Assembly: GCF_901709675.1 (NCBI RefSeq)
Contig: NC_051090.1
Span: 9,376,842 to 9,440,841, forward strand
DNA length: 64,000 nt
Source of the DNA: Syngnathus acus
Taxonomy: Eukaryota > Chordata > Actinopteri > Syngnathiformes > Syngnathidae
Reading direction: 5' to 3'
Of this stretch, positions 51,277 to 64,000 are shown in pieces; within the stretch, counting starts at the first letter, position 1, and each line of letters starts with the position of its first letter. A program made the position numbers and the translations under genes. The notes under the pieces were generated by a model that saw only the letters and a list, made by a program, of their open reading frames with translations, searched no databases and had not been told where the DNA came from.

Positions 51277-54200
51277 ATGGATGAGTCGGTGCTGTTGGAC
51301 CTGCTGGAGTGCCCCGTGTGCCTGGAGCGTCTGGACGCGTCGGCCAAGGTTCTGCCCTGTCAGCACACCTTCTGCCGACGCTGCCTGCAGGGCATCGTGG
51401 GTTCCCGAGGCGAGCTGCGCTGCCCGGAGTGCCGCACGCTGGTGGAGTGCGCCGTGGACGAGCTGCCCAGCAACATCCTGCTAGTGCGCCTCCTAGATGG
51501 GATCAAGCAGAGGCCGCGCAGACCCGCACCCACCAACGGCACCGCCGGAGCAGCGGCGCGGGCGCACGGCAGCGGATCTCGGAACGACCAGGGCGCCCCT
51601 GGACCCCAACCCCAGCGGGGACTGGCCAAGAGCACTCTTGTCCGGGTAAGTCTTCAATGCATCGCATACTGTGTCTTAATTGCTTCATTTTGCATTTGTT
51701 ACACTTTTTGTTTGTTTTAACCCTCAAATCTTGGCTTGCAATGCAAAAAAAATGACCTAACGACAAGTGCTAACACAAGTTGGGGCCTTTTCGGACCATT
51801 AAGTGCTGCATCCACCCAATCCAGAGTTTGGTGAAACTATCTTGAGGCAAAGCAGCAGACGTGGGTGCGGCTGCCTTATCTGTCCGCTCCTGCTGACTGT
51901 CAATAATAAATTCAACACGCCTGCGGTTAGACTTGTGATTGGATGAGCGAGTCCGCAGCAGGGAGTGGAGCGAGGTAGCATGAATAGAGGTTAAACATTG
52001 ACTTTCTGCTCGTGTGGACAACAGATTTTTCGGTGTTTTTGACATTTGGGGCTTTTTTTTTTTTTTTTGCTGCGGCCATTTTCTGCAAATCATTATACAT
52101 TCATAATAATATTCATCCCAGCGCCGATATGCGACTTGAAGGCAGAAGCGCAAAGCGCACGACCACCGCGCTGCCCCCTGAGCTGAAACAATACAGCAGA
52201 AATCCGCACGGATTAAAAGCAGCATGTTGCATTACCGCCGCTAATCTTTGCCGCAGATTAACTGCGACCAGAGTGAAATGGAAAGCAGCTGGTTGACTAA
52301 CGGACGTGATTGGGATCAGTTAATAATTTAACACACACGTTTTACCGCCTTCTGCTCCAGCCAGCAGTTTTCCGATAACGAGATTTCGCACTTTTTTTAT
52401 TTCCTTCTGTTAGTCTTGAGCACTGGAGGTCCATTCGTCAATATTCAATTACATGTGGTCAATATTAGATTTTAGATTGATCTCATGTCCTTCATCTATT
52501 TTGATAGGATTCATTAAAACATTAGTAAACTGCTGCTGGGGAACGCCGTGACATTTCTGAGTACTTTTTTATGTTGAAACTCGTTTAGCGTGTCAATCAA
52601 CTGATCATCGTATGTTGACATCTAAATCCATGTTTGACACTAATGACTCCAGTTGTCGTGTCTTTGCAATTCCTGGAGAATTCCCCGAAAAAAACAAAAA
52701 GGCCAAATATTTGAATGGCCCCTTGTTGTGACCTGCACCAAAAAGGGAGGATAGGCTTGATGAAAAGATGTCAAGGCCCTGTGTAAAATCATCAGAATGT
52801 CAACAGGCCGATAATGGATCGCCCCGGCCCGAGATCAGAGGCCCTCCTGTAAATTGCTACTGGGCGACCTGCCTCGCTGGCTACAGTATCGCTCTATTCA
52901 TTCGTGCTCCTTTCAAAGCTTGTTTGGGCTTTGGGGAATTTCCCTTGGCTCTGGAAAGCCCGGTCTCAGCGGACCTCTCTTCGGCTTTCAGGCCGTGTTG
53001 ACATTTGACACGTTCCGGTCCGGGTCAAACAAACGCCCGTGCGACTTTGTCTGATGATGCCGCTTGTTTGATGAATTGCGACAGGAAGGAAGTTTGAGTT
53101 TCGCTCTCGTGAAAATTGTTTCTTGTGCGTCGCGAGGCGGGCGTTCCGCTAATGACAGACCAAAGCCCGGCTGTGCAGGTGTAAGGTCTTCGCGACATGA
53201 AAGGGTCTGGATCAAAGCCGGTGCCGATTGGCCGCTCTGATCCCCCGACCGCCCCGCCTTGGGCCCTTGAGCGCTTCACTAACCTCGCTCAACATTCTTA
53301 GCTTCACCTCTTCATTGTTGGATGGCCCAAAATGTCCATCTGGAAGCAGCTCATTTTGGGTGTCCTGCCCCACCTCCGATTTTTGTTTGGCTGAGAGCCG
53401 CCCGACGGGTGCACAACAGGGTTTTGTCTCGGGCCCCTTTCTCATCTTACCGCTTAGTGGAATGACTGGTAACAGAAGTCGATGGGTGTTAAGTTGTGGC
53501 GTCGTGACCAAAGGGGACAAATGTTTAGTGCGGCAGCGGCTCAGCGTTGCCCCCCACCCCCTTAACAGCATCTCCGGGGCTGCGGCAGTTGTTTGACACT
53601 CTTTTCTGGCATTTGCTTTGACTTAGTTGTTTGAGCGGGTGGTCCGCTGGAACCCTTCAGTTTGATGACTCACATCCCACGGTGCGCGGTAACAAGGATG
53701 TTTTGACTTCCCCTTGCCCTCATTTGCCTCGTATAACTTTTTTTTGTCTTTTGTTTTTTGCCAGCGTAGATTGAGAACAGACGGCCGGCCGAGCAATGCA
53801 AAGAGCCATTGGGTGCTGTCTGGGAGTCAAAGATCCGGGTTCAAGAGTCATTGTAGTCAGGGGGGAGGGTCTGTGTGTGTGTGGGGGAGATTTGCGTGGA
53901 TGTCTTCACTTATTATGGTGGAGTGGCAAATTGAGGCTTTACTCGCATAGTGGAAACAACAGTTTGCCGCTTGGGCTTACAAACGCGACCACAAAGACTT
54001 CCTCGTTCCCACCAGCTGAATATTAGGAGAAAGGATTTATTGATTAATTCTAAACAGATTCCGACTGGTTTCCCCTCGACACGGCGTACGTAAATCGTTT
54101 ACGCGAGGCTGATGGCGCTCATCATGGGTGTTCCGGCTGCACACGTTCACGGCATCGGCCGCAGCTGCTCGAGATGTTCTACGCTGTCAAAATAGTGATG

Positions 54201-57200
54201 GACGACCTTCTTGTGTTTCCGTCATCGTTAAAAAGAAAAAAGTTGACTTGACCCGCGGCAGAGGGAGGTTGTTACTTTTTCCACCGTGTTCTCAACGTGA
54301 ACACGTGGAGCCTCTTAAGTCACTTGTCGCTGCTCTTTGCCCGCTGACGGGAAACAGGAAAATATTTTGTCGGCGGGACGTCACCGTCTCGTGTAATGAA
54401 AGCCTTTAACAAACAGTTTGTTTTTCTTCATCAAGGCCTCTCATAGGCACATCAAACAAACGGGACGCAGGACGGTGGATTTTGTTTCCCTGTTATTTTT
54501 TGTCATTCATTTTGTCGTCGATTTATACTGCGGGCAAAAAAGAATGTTTGTGTTTTCTTATGCGGAGGTTCTCATTAAAATTCCCGCACGCCTCCCTCAT
54601 CTGAGGTCGGTGATTCACGCCGGCCCGCTTTGATGACGTCAGGCTGTTGTCGAAGCCGCTCCTCGTGGCCGGCCGGCTGACCCCCGTCCGTGTGACACAA
54701 GCCCATCATTATACCGTCACGCCGCGCCACAAAGCTGGCAAGCCGCACCGTGGAAGCTTTCCATCGCTCGGATGTTTTCCCCAAAGGCCTTCGGCCACCC
54801 CATTTGTGAATTTTTGCAATGATGTCACGGCAGTTATGTAGCTCATGCCGCTATCGCTATTCCCCTTGGAAACACGAGCCAGATCGGATTTTACGATTAC
54901 AAATGGTGCCACGGTGACCTGAAGTGAACTTTCCCTGTTGCGTACCAGGCAGTACCTGTTACCAGTCATCCTGTTTATAAGAGTAAAATTGGGTTGTTGG
55001 GTTGGTGCTACTTTTCTTCACCCACACAAAGATACGTCATTGAATTGTTTAGCATTCGGGAATAGCTCCCAACATACCGTGAATAATGAACACATGTTGC
55101 ATATCACCTCCTGACACGATACTCTTAAGGCGGCCGAGCCGGCAGTCCATCATACGCAGCCGAGCTCATTCGTCATCGCCATAAATCCCGTCTGTGTTTT
55201 GGAAAACATGCGAGGAGTGAGCGGGCGAGCGGCTGCTTATGCTGTGGGTAATTACCGTCCTCGCCATGTCGGGGTTTACGTAATTCCCAAGGAGAGGTTC
55301 AAAAGAGCAAATCATGTGATTGCACCCTGGCGGAGGGAAACGCGACTCCCCCCGGTGTGGACTTTGTGTTTCCCCTTTGTCTTGTCTGTTTCCCTTTCAA
55401 GACACAACTCGGAAGGACTTTATTTTTTTTGTTCCGTCCCACCTTAACCTCTTTTTTCTCAAACAGAAGGAGATGGCGTGCGTTAGCGTGAGCGTCTCTG
55501 AGGAATTCCATGAGTAGTTGCAGGTCATCCCAACCCCCTCCCCTCATTCCCCCACCCCCATAAACGTGTCTAATCCTGTCCGGCACATCCGTCTTCTGTA
55601 CAACTTCAAGCTGGAGATTATTTGTATTGTGCCGTCATTGTGTTTGGTAGAAAGAAGCAACGTCACTCTTTGCCTGATGAGCAAACGCCATTTGTAAAGA
55701 TGCTCGGGGTCTTTTACGATAAGCTACGCTCTCGTGTCGTGCGGCGACACGCTTCTGCACCTGAAAGCCTTTGGGCCGAGTCATGTTTTTTTTTTTTTTG
55801 TTGTCTCCTCGCAAGAATGTTCATCTTGACGACAAACTCTTTGCCCGTCATTTTCCCGTTCGTCTCGGCCTTTGATAAAGCCGTTGTCACACGCTGCGGG
55901 TTAACTCTGGGTGGTCCGCCGACCAAACCGCCGACCGCTCCAGTCACCCTCCCCCGTTTTGCTTGGTCTCATCTCTTGCAAGTCTGTCAGCATGACTGTG
56001 CCAGTGGAAGCAGTCATTAGCCCACTCACCACATTCCAATCGCACCTGGAGGCTCCCACAAAATACTTTTGTCGTCCAGCAGAAGAGGGCAAACACTTAC
56101 GGAACTTGTCACTTCTTTCAAGCATGTAGGATTGAGATTTTAAGTTTTTTTAAATAATCAAATATTTTGGTCATACGTGCTTGCCTAGTGATTTACTGTT
56201 GACTGATTGTTATAAGGCAAAGATAACAAGATTTTGTTGAAAACACAATTGGACAAAAATGTGTTTAAAAAAATCAACTGACCAATACGGAAAAAAATCA
56301 GACAACACAGGTCCCTAAAAAGGAAATCTGCCAAAAAATAAAATAAAAGCAATCTGACTAAAATGACAAGCCTGACCAAAATCGGCCAATATTTTGATGG
56401 AAATAGTTATTTATAGAATACATATTGGTACATTTTTTTTTTTATCCCAGATATTGGCATCGTCTTCAAAAAATTCACATTAATTAGGCCCTAAAAGCGT
56501 CACTCTGTCAGACTACGACACGTTCTGACTTGTATACATTTTGTCTTCTGTAGCCAGCACACGCCGTCGTAAAGCGAGCGCCACATCTTCGGTGGGGTTT
56601 TCGCCTGCAACTATTTTGTCAGCTGCCGGACACTCTAACTTTTCATTGTGCGGCTGCCCTATTCCCCAAGAGCCCCAATAGTACCTGCCCGGCCCATGAG
56701 GACAACTTTGACCTTTCACCCTTTGTTGTGATTGGTGGAGCGGCCGTGATCAAGCACGGGCTGTTTGGCTGCTGGCATGTTAAGTGTTTTGTTCCCGTCC
56801 CCGGGGCCAAATAATGATTTGTGGAGAGTTTTGTTTTCAGTTGTTTGACCTGCGACCCCCGCAGCTATTACCGGCTCTGAATGCATCTTTGATACGCTCC
56901 TGCTGGTTGCCTCAGGCTCACCTTGAGTGATGCGCCCTTTCAGACCGCCCATAAAATAAGTGAAACTCTGAACATTAGCAACATGAAAGTTGATAGCCTT
57001 GTCTATCATGAGTAGAGCCACAAAAAATGCCTGTAGCAGCCATCGAAGGATTTAATTACATAGATGAACACGATTTTGAGCGTCTGCTTTTAGCTACGGC
57101 TCTGTCGCCAATAGGTGTGATTAATTCTGGAGAACCCGAGGAGCGCTGACAAGAGTCGCGCTCAAGGCGGTCGGCCATTATCACCCCCTTGTGCGCAAAC

Positions 57201-60200
57201 ACCCTGCCACCACTCCAGGAATACGCTCCGGCTGTTTGCGTCCCTTCCTAAGCACGTCTGATTATCTGGAAGTGCACTTTGAGCCCATTTGTCTCGTACA
57301 AACACTAATGCGGTCCTGACGCGACCAAATGGCCGTCGTGTTTGCTTTAATAAGTTGCGGGCGAAACACAGGTGTGTATTCCGTGCAGCTTTTATCCATC
57401 TGAGTAGTTCCTCCGTATAACCTTGGCAGAAGAATCCCGTGATGTCCGTGAACTTGAAGGCGAGCCAGCGGCTCCATGCTACATCTGGACTCGGTCCAGG
57501 TCGGAATGAACAAACAGACTGGCGCTTTGTTTACAAAAGTGGAAATTTGGAGAGAGAGAAAAATGCGCCTTCTCGCGGCCATGTTTGTTTCTCGGACCCC
57601 TTGCCAATTCTCTGTCAATATCTTTTGTTTGTTGGCCCTTTCCAGGCCCGTACAAATACGAGCCTACCCAAGCAAAGTTCTTCACTTGCCAGCGGCCCAG
57701 GAAGTGAACAGGTACCAGTCAGGACAGGAACCGAGCATAAGTGGAAGGCAACATAACGGCCCTGTAGAGTCCACTCCCTTGACTTCCGCCCTCCTAATGG
57801 AAGTCGTCAGAGCGGGGCAGGTGGCTCCTGCTGAATGACTCCGTGGAAACAAAAGAGCCAACAGTGCTCGCTTTTAGCCGCGCGGCGGCCAAGAAAGCGA
57901 GGAAACGCTTAGTATTCAGCTGCTATTGACTGGCCGCTGCGTTCACTGTTACTGTGACATTTGCGCACCAAAAGCCTCTCTGTAGCTTGGATACGAGTTT
58001 GCTTCTTATGTGCAACTCGTCTCTTGGTACTAATCCACCAAATTCAATCTGATCTGATTGGGGCCTGAAATAATGGCCCCTTTGTAAGATCAGAGGTTTC
58101 AACAATCTTATTGCTTCATCATGCCCACCCAAGTCTAACACTTTGGTTCTGTCTGGCGAGGCCAAACAGCCGTGTGTCATTTGTTTGCCATTAATGAAGG
58201 TTTGGGTTAAAGGTCATGATCCAGTAGCATGTGTCCTCTTGTTGTGAGAGTGTAACATCGATAGTTTGACTCATGACCTCATGACTCAAAACTGCTCAAC
58301 GTAAATATTTTTTGTCGTGACGCAAGTTTAGGATGGCACGCCACGCTGTCTCTCATCTTTGCCGGCAGCATTGTAGCTTGCTAGCCTCCACTGCTGCTTT
58401 GTGCACCCTCCATACTGCCGGGCCCCCGCGGAGGCGGTCCTTAAAGCTCACTGGACTGTATGAACTGGCACGCGGTGAAAGACTTTTGCTCTCTCGGCCT
58501 TAAGTCAGAAAAGCAAAGCGGGCCGTCCGCTGGCCCACCCAGAACATCCTTTGCCCTCCCGGGTAAAGTACCCCACTTGGGCTTAGACAAAGTGCTGCGC
58601 CAGTCTTGCTTTTGTGTAAAAAATGTACATCCCAGCAATAAACCCACATGAGAACCGCATGTGTGTGTGTGTGAGACATCCCATAAAGCCAGCCGTATTA
58701 GCTCCCTGCTAAAACACTTTTCCTTTGCTCGCCTCAGCTATAGCTTAGCAGCCGGACTCGCCAGAAGAATGTTATTATAATACTTGGTGCTTCCAAGCGT
58801 CTCTTTGTAGACACAAAATCTCAATGTAATTCCTGCTTTTACACATGGCAACCTTATGGGGCCAGGTAGCCGACTCCGGGAACGGATGGCTTTGATCATC
58901 AACCCGCTTCCAGGTTCTCATGAGCGAGCTCCATCTGAACTTGAGCGGCAGGTCAGGACCCGGCAGTAAAACCGAAGCGGGCCAAGGTCAGCGGGCGGTT
59001 AGAGCGGCAATGCCCTTTGTGACCGGCAGGGTGAAAATCTGTAAAGTCGTCTCGTTTCGAATGGAAGGTTGGACTTGCGTCTCTTGAAGTGCTACAACAA
59101 GAATTTCCTTTCCAGCGCTTGTTGAAATCCTCCCGTTCTTGTCGTGCGATCCATCTGGCTCGCAGGCAGCGCCTTCTTGAGCGAGCGAGCGCATTCGTGC
59201 CTGCAGTAGATGGCGAGCCTCATTTGCCGTGTGGTGAGTGGCAACAAACAACAGCGCGGGGAAATTGTTGTACAGCAAAGTACTCGGCCAAGCTCGAATG
59301 GCTCATTGCAACTTCCTCCCCACTAGATCAATTAGTCCCACAACACTGAAGCTGAGCTCAGCCTTTTATGCTTTTGGCTTGTTTGCTTCCACTGCAGAAA
59401 AAAATTTAAAACTGTATTTCCCTCGTACTGCGGACCAACCTCTGAGTTGCTAATAATGCTATTAGTATTAAAGGAGACAAATTACAGTGGCACCTTAATT
59501 TTGGTCTTTCCCCCCTTTGCTTTTCCTTCAAAAATCCTTATCACATGACAAATACATTTTGTGACAAGCTTGTTACTTAATTTGCTCTTCCGACAATCCT
59601 AAACGCTAACCCCACCCAAAAATTGTTTCCATGGAAACAGGCGGTAGACGACGTTCTATTTTCAGCAATTTCACATTTGGCCCCTGGTGCGGTTGTATCA
59701 TCTCACCTCAAAGTTTTCTTTCCAGACTTTTCTTTCTATTTTAATAAACCTGATACCCCGCCTTCCTTTGTCTGCCCGCATGCTTCCGTCCACGGCCCAG
59801 TTCCTGCGTTTTACACAAAGAAGCCCTCAGGATGCAAAGGCGGAATGGCAGGGCGCTGAAAGGAGCCCCGCTGTACAACGGTCATTAAAAAAAAAAACGC
59901 CATTAGGAATCAATTTCATGCAGCGCTAATGGAGTCAAGATGCCCCCCTCACCCCCCACCCCCTCCTTGTCTCGTGGGCGGCTGCAATTGTTGGGCGGCA
60001 AATGACCTGCTAATGAACAACAAATGTCCCGACAAATGACCACCTGGCCGATATCTTGGCGGACGTTTGGGCTAGCGCTCAGGCGGTCACCTGCGGAGCT
60101 GCACAGGCGAGAACGTAGACACGGTGGGGGTCGAGATTTCTGTCTACTTTGGCCAGACCCCGACTGCTGACGTTGCAAACGTGGCTATAAAAATATGGTG

Positions 60201-63200
60201 GATGCGTGGACTGTGCAGCACATCTCTTGTAGGCAATCTAGTGACTCTGGAGGAAGCTGCGAAATCCCTTTGGCACACTCTTGTAATTGCATTAGCCACG
60301 ATAGAGGCGTGATTGTGCACAACAGCTGAGCAGTGTCAAGTCTCCGTCCGAACAGACAAGCCTTTGATTATTAGAAATCTCTCTGCGCCGCTTCCAAAAC
60401 CAAAAGTATATTTTTAAAGCCCGTGTTCCTCAGCTGACTGTGTGGAAATGGCGGTTATTTTTGGATTGCGCCGCACTGAACATTTCCTGTGTGGACAAGC
60501 GCAGCAGCGATGCGCTCTGTTTTGGGACCGTGGGCCAATGAGACCAAGCGTGTCTTTAGCGGGTGTCCTTCCCTGTGCTGGCATTGGAATAGATGACATC
60601 ACCTGGAAAAGGAAACTCGTTGCATTTTTACACAAGACATGCCCCAAATGAGAGTAGCAAATGGCGTCTCATGTGGCCATTGTAGCCAATCAAGCGGACA
60701 CATTTGTGGCCATTATGTAACCGCAGAGTCCTTCAATCTCGGTCACGGTTATTTCTTATTTACCGTGTCCTCACATCTCATCGCCTTTGTCATTTGCTCC
60801 TGCTTTATTATTTGCATTTTCATCACAGTCCTGAGACCCCCCCTCCCATCCCCTGAAAGGAGGCCCAGTTTCAGTACAAAATGTAGGGGGACTGCCCCCG
60901 CCTCCCCTCACGGTTCCTGCTCCCGGCAAGGCAATCGGCGAGGCCTCATTGGTTGTGTGCTTCGGTGTGTGTGATTGTGTGCAGCGGGCTAACGTCAGAG
61001 TGGCTCACCATCACAGCTCGTTGTGTACTCCGTCCGCTCTCCCCGGCGCCTCCCGACGCTTCATTAGCCTCCAGCGAGACCATCCAGTCTCCTCCCCAAA
61101 CTCTGTTTACCCCTTCGCTTCACAAAGTGTTTGGGATTCACATCACTGGCACCGATGTCCAGCAATCAGCGGGATAAATGGTTGTTGTGTGTGTGGATGT
61201 GGGGGGGGGCTTGGTTGGAGCTGAAGCCTTCCTTCGAGACACCCCTCCTCACGCTGAATGGAGAACATTGATGTTTCTCCGGCCTGCTACCCCCCAACTG
61301 GCCTGGCCCTCTTTCCTTGGATTGTCATCCCCTGAATGGCCCTTTCAGGGCTTTGGAGGCTAAGATATAAAACCTCCTTCGGGGGAGGGGGGTGTTAAAG
61401 GGACTGGACTTCTGAAAGTCTTAGTCGGACACGAATGTTTGTCCTTGACAGACTTTGGAACGTCGGTTCTTGAGCGATGTTCTGTTTTTGGGGGGAAATA
61501 AGAATCTTTCAATATGGTTTGCTTTAGTCTGAAAATGTGTGGGGTACCTTCCAAAAATGTGTTTCAGCAATGATTTTTTTTTTTTATTCACCACACAAAG
61601 CCAAGTTCAGAGAAAGGAAAATATTCTTTCCATCTTTGCCTAAGATATCCTGGATTTATCTTGTAATGTTTTTCAGCATGCGTCTGTTTTATAAAGCTTA
61701 ACTTTTGAACCTTGTTCCCACATGTTCATGTCTCAGAGAATCCCCACAGAAATTTACAGCTGGACTGTTTTTGTTTGTTTATTTGTTGAGAAATCCATCG
61801 ATGGTGTTTTACTCAGGCCAGAGCAATCAACATATTCCTTTGGCCCCATTTTTCGACATCCTGGTAGCAAAGAACTATGTAGGATTGAGTTGAGGTGTTT
61901 CATTTAGACAAAAGTAATGCTTTGCTGTCATATTGTGGCACGTGTTGGCAATTATATTACCATAGAAATCTATTTAGAGTGGCGTTAATCCGTCAAGTCA
62001 TGTCTGTCACGTAGTCTACCAAGTAAAGTTGTGTCCTAAATTCATGGTGGCTCCACATTGTGATTTCAGGCCATCCCACAGCTGCCGTGCGCCAAAGCGC
62101 TCTACAACTACGACGGCAAGGAGCCGGGCGACCTCAAGTTCAGCAAGGGCGACGTCATCATCCTGCGCCGGCAGGTGGACGAGAACTGGTACCATGGCGA
62201 GATGGGCGGCGTGCACGGCTTCTTCCCAACCAACTTTGTGCAAGTCATCAAGCCGCTGCCGCAGCCGCCGCCACAGTGCAAGGCGCTCTACGACTTTGAG
62301 CTCAAGGACAAAGAGGCCGATAAGGACTGCCTGCCGTTCGCCAAGGTATCCAAAGACTTAATTGCGTGTGTTTTTCTTTGGGATGAAGCACCCTAAAGAA
62401 ATGCATGGTAATTCCATTTTGTCTGGCTTCTTGATGAACGGCTGTAATTAGGCGAGGCGGGACCGAAATAAAACGAGTGCATATATAGCGAGAGCTGAAG
62501 ACAGCAGTTTAGCTCAGCCTTTAGCTATGTCGCATCTCCATCTTTGAAGTGAAAATATAACAGCAGACAACTGTGCCAGATCGTCTAATACGAGCAAAAC
62601 TAAAATAAAATTAATATAAAAAAAAACTCTTCAGAATCAAGTAACACATTTTCATATTCATGTTGTTCTCCAGGACGATATTCTCACTGTCATCCGCCGC
62701 GTGGACGAAAACTGGGCAGAGGGAATGCTGGGAGATAAAATTGGGATTTTCCCCATCTCATACGTGGAGGTAAGAAAAACAGGATGCAGCAGAATTAATA
62801 CTCGTGGAGATCCAGGTCACCGCGTAGGTGGCTTCCTGTTCAAACACTTATTTTTAGAATTATTTTTTGACAGTTTGAGGTGGCGAGCTCAGAAATAGCA
62901 GCACACGGAGCTATTAAAAGAATTCTGTCCGATTGTTGGTATGCGAGCGCCTCACGAAACCCCGCCCACCATTTCCATTTTCTCCTGCCTGCTAGTTCAA
63001 CTCTGCCGCCCGGCAGCTCATCGAGTTGGACAAGCCCTCCGACCACAACGGCGAGTCGGGCGAGGGGGCCTCCTCGGGGCCCCAGAACAATGGCGGCCAT
63101 CGGGACAAGAAGAATAGCAAGAAGCGACATTCCTTCACCTCTCTCACCATGTCCCACAAACCTGTGCTGGCTCCGCCCCCGCAACGCCACTCTATGGAGA

Positions 63201-63295
63201 TCAGCGGCCCGGTACTCATCAGCTCCAGCAATCCCACTGCCGCCGCCCGCATTGGCGAGATCAGTGGTGGGCTCTCCTGCAGCGCACCTTCACAG
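51277..63295 (+). CDS. sh3rf1: SH3RF1 (POSH) E3 ubiquitin ligase and JNK scaffold, 5' part only
   Basis: Coding exons: 51277-51645, 62070-62345, 62674-62769, 62996-63295, all phase 0, giving 347 codons so far; the gene continues beyond 64000. The start [15 protein letters not shown] is nearly identical to human SH3RF1. The RING (C3HC4, about residues 12-53, CPVCLERL...CPEC) provides E3 activity. A low-complexity linker follows, then SH3-1 ([16 protein letters not shown], about 128-185) and SH3-2 ([16 protein letters not shown], about 192-247), then a linker with '[11 protein letters not shown]' and '[17 protein letters not shown]'. These parallel SH3RF1 more than SH3RF2/3. Known role: scaffold for Rac-MLK-MKK-JNK signalling and ubiquitination at endomembranes. 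The first coding intron is 10.4 kb. SH3-3 and SH3-4 are outside the window. Confidence 0.95.
51646..62069 (+). other. sh3rf1 first coding intron, no gene seen
   Basis: A GC-rich, mostly unique 10.4-kb intron. I see no conserved protein-like ORF and no obvious full transposon. TGTTTCCATGGAAACA (59624-59639) is an exact 16-bp palindrome of RFX/X-box type. An intron this long and repeat-poor could hold conserved enhancers, but that cannot be judged from one sequence. Confidence 0.5.
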
Positions 63296-64000
63296 GTAAC
63301 GACGCACCTCTGCCACCATAATTGGATATTTGTATCGTTATTTCCTGTAATGAAAGTGTCAAAGTGCTACTTTTGTCCAAATGAACCTGTTAACACAGTT
63401 CCTTGGTGCCAAGATGCCACAAGATGGCAGCAAAGTAATTGGCCTGAGCATGACATTTTTTTTTTAATTAATCTGCCCCATGTCACATCCCCCCGCAACG
63501 CGTTTAAGAAATCTGGTTTAGTATTTCGTGCCGATATGACGAATCCAGGCCAAAACATGATAAATGACATAATGCAAACAACGCTCCATCCGAGGATTCA
63601 AGCAATGCGTGGCTGCATGACTCCACTCGCCCGTGCAAAGCGTCCTCGGGCCCCCTCCGGGTCCCCGCGGAGCGCGCCAGACATGACAGCAGCTGCTTTA
63701 TGGTCGGCAGCTGCCGGAGGTTTTGGACGTGGTTAGACACGCTCGCAGACGTGCCAATTTGTCTGAGGCCGCCTGCGCTGTGAATAGACCCAAGTAAGGC
63801 GGCCGGTGTCAGTTAAGGTGTTTAAAGAGCACTAAAATAATAAAGAGGAGCTGAGGAATGCGCTAATCGTTCTCTGAGTTGCAGTGAGAAAAACCCAAAA
63901 CATAAACAACCCAAACGGTGTGAGAAAATAGCCATTTTGAGCAAATTCAAGAACTTCCTTGATGAGCGTCCAATGTGCTGCGGAATGTTACCTGATGCAG
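63296..64000 (+). other. sh3rf1 intron, cut by the window edge
   Basis: The donor CACAG|GTAACG at 63295/63296 opens an intron that does not close before 64000. No further sh3rf1 exon or other gene is recognisable here. Confidence 0.6.

Overview
The window looks like nuclear DNA from a percomorph-type teleost. The evidence is intron-rich vertebrate genes with short introns, a fish-type C2H2 zinc-finger pair, and several repeat families that I recognise from teleost genomes. These include a tRNA-derived SINE with an (ATGG)n tail, L2/Maui-like LINE fragments, a hAT-like element with 'GTGTCAAACT' ends and a 'CCGGACTATAA' MITE. The species cannot be read from the sequence. I found no tRNA, rRNA or CRISPR array.

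Layout: 1-4.3 kb is AT-rich non-coding DNA with a solo LTR nested inside a hAT-like element and a perfect 90-bp palindrome. 4.3-11.7 kb is a complete 23-exon jak3 gene (+). 12.2-14.9 kb and 16.0-18.4 kb are two tandem, paralogous two-exon C2H2 zinc-finger genes (+) with similar promoters, separated by a SINE. 21.3-43.7 kb is palladin, palld (+), with 20 coding exons and a candidate internal promoter near 34.9 kb. 44.6-46.7 kb is a compact seven-exon gene (-) for a 367-aa coiled-coil protein whose N-terminus resembles CEP135; it converges on palld. 49.4 kb to the window end is the 5' part of sh3rf1 (POSH, +): a probable untranslated exon, then four coding exons encoding the RING, SH3-1, SH3-2 and part of the linker. 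The gene runs past the window.

All exon chains were assembled by hand from ORFs, GT/AG sites and phase. Each complete chain gives a whole number of codons: jak3 1133 aa, ZNF-A 697 aa, ZNF-B 707 aa, palld 1360 aa from the first ATG in its first recognised exon, and the CEP135-like gene 367 aa. The left third (jak3) is AT-rich, while palld and sh3rf1 exons are strongly GC-rich.

The genes do not form one pathway. JAK3 is a cytokine-receptor kinase. Palladin is an actin/alpha-actinin/VASP scaffold. SH3RF1 is an E3 ligase and JNK scaffold. The zinc-finger pair are probable DNA-binding regulators. The CEP135-like protein is probably centriolar or ciliary. The palld to sh3rf1 proximity matches the tetrapod neighbourhood; jak3 plus zinc fingers beside palld is the unusual junction. 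I see no wholly new biological system. The best leads are the CEP135-like short gene, the JAK3 hinge/alpha-D substitutions, the 90-bp palindrome, the palld internal CArG/TATA promoter and the triple minimal uORF leader of sh3rf1.
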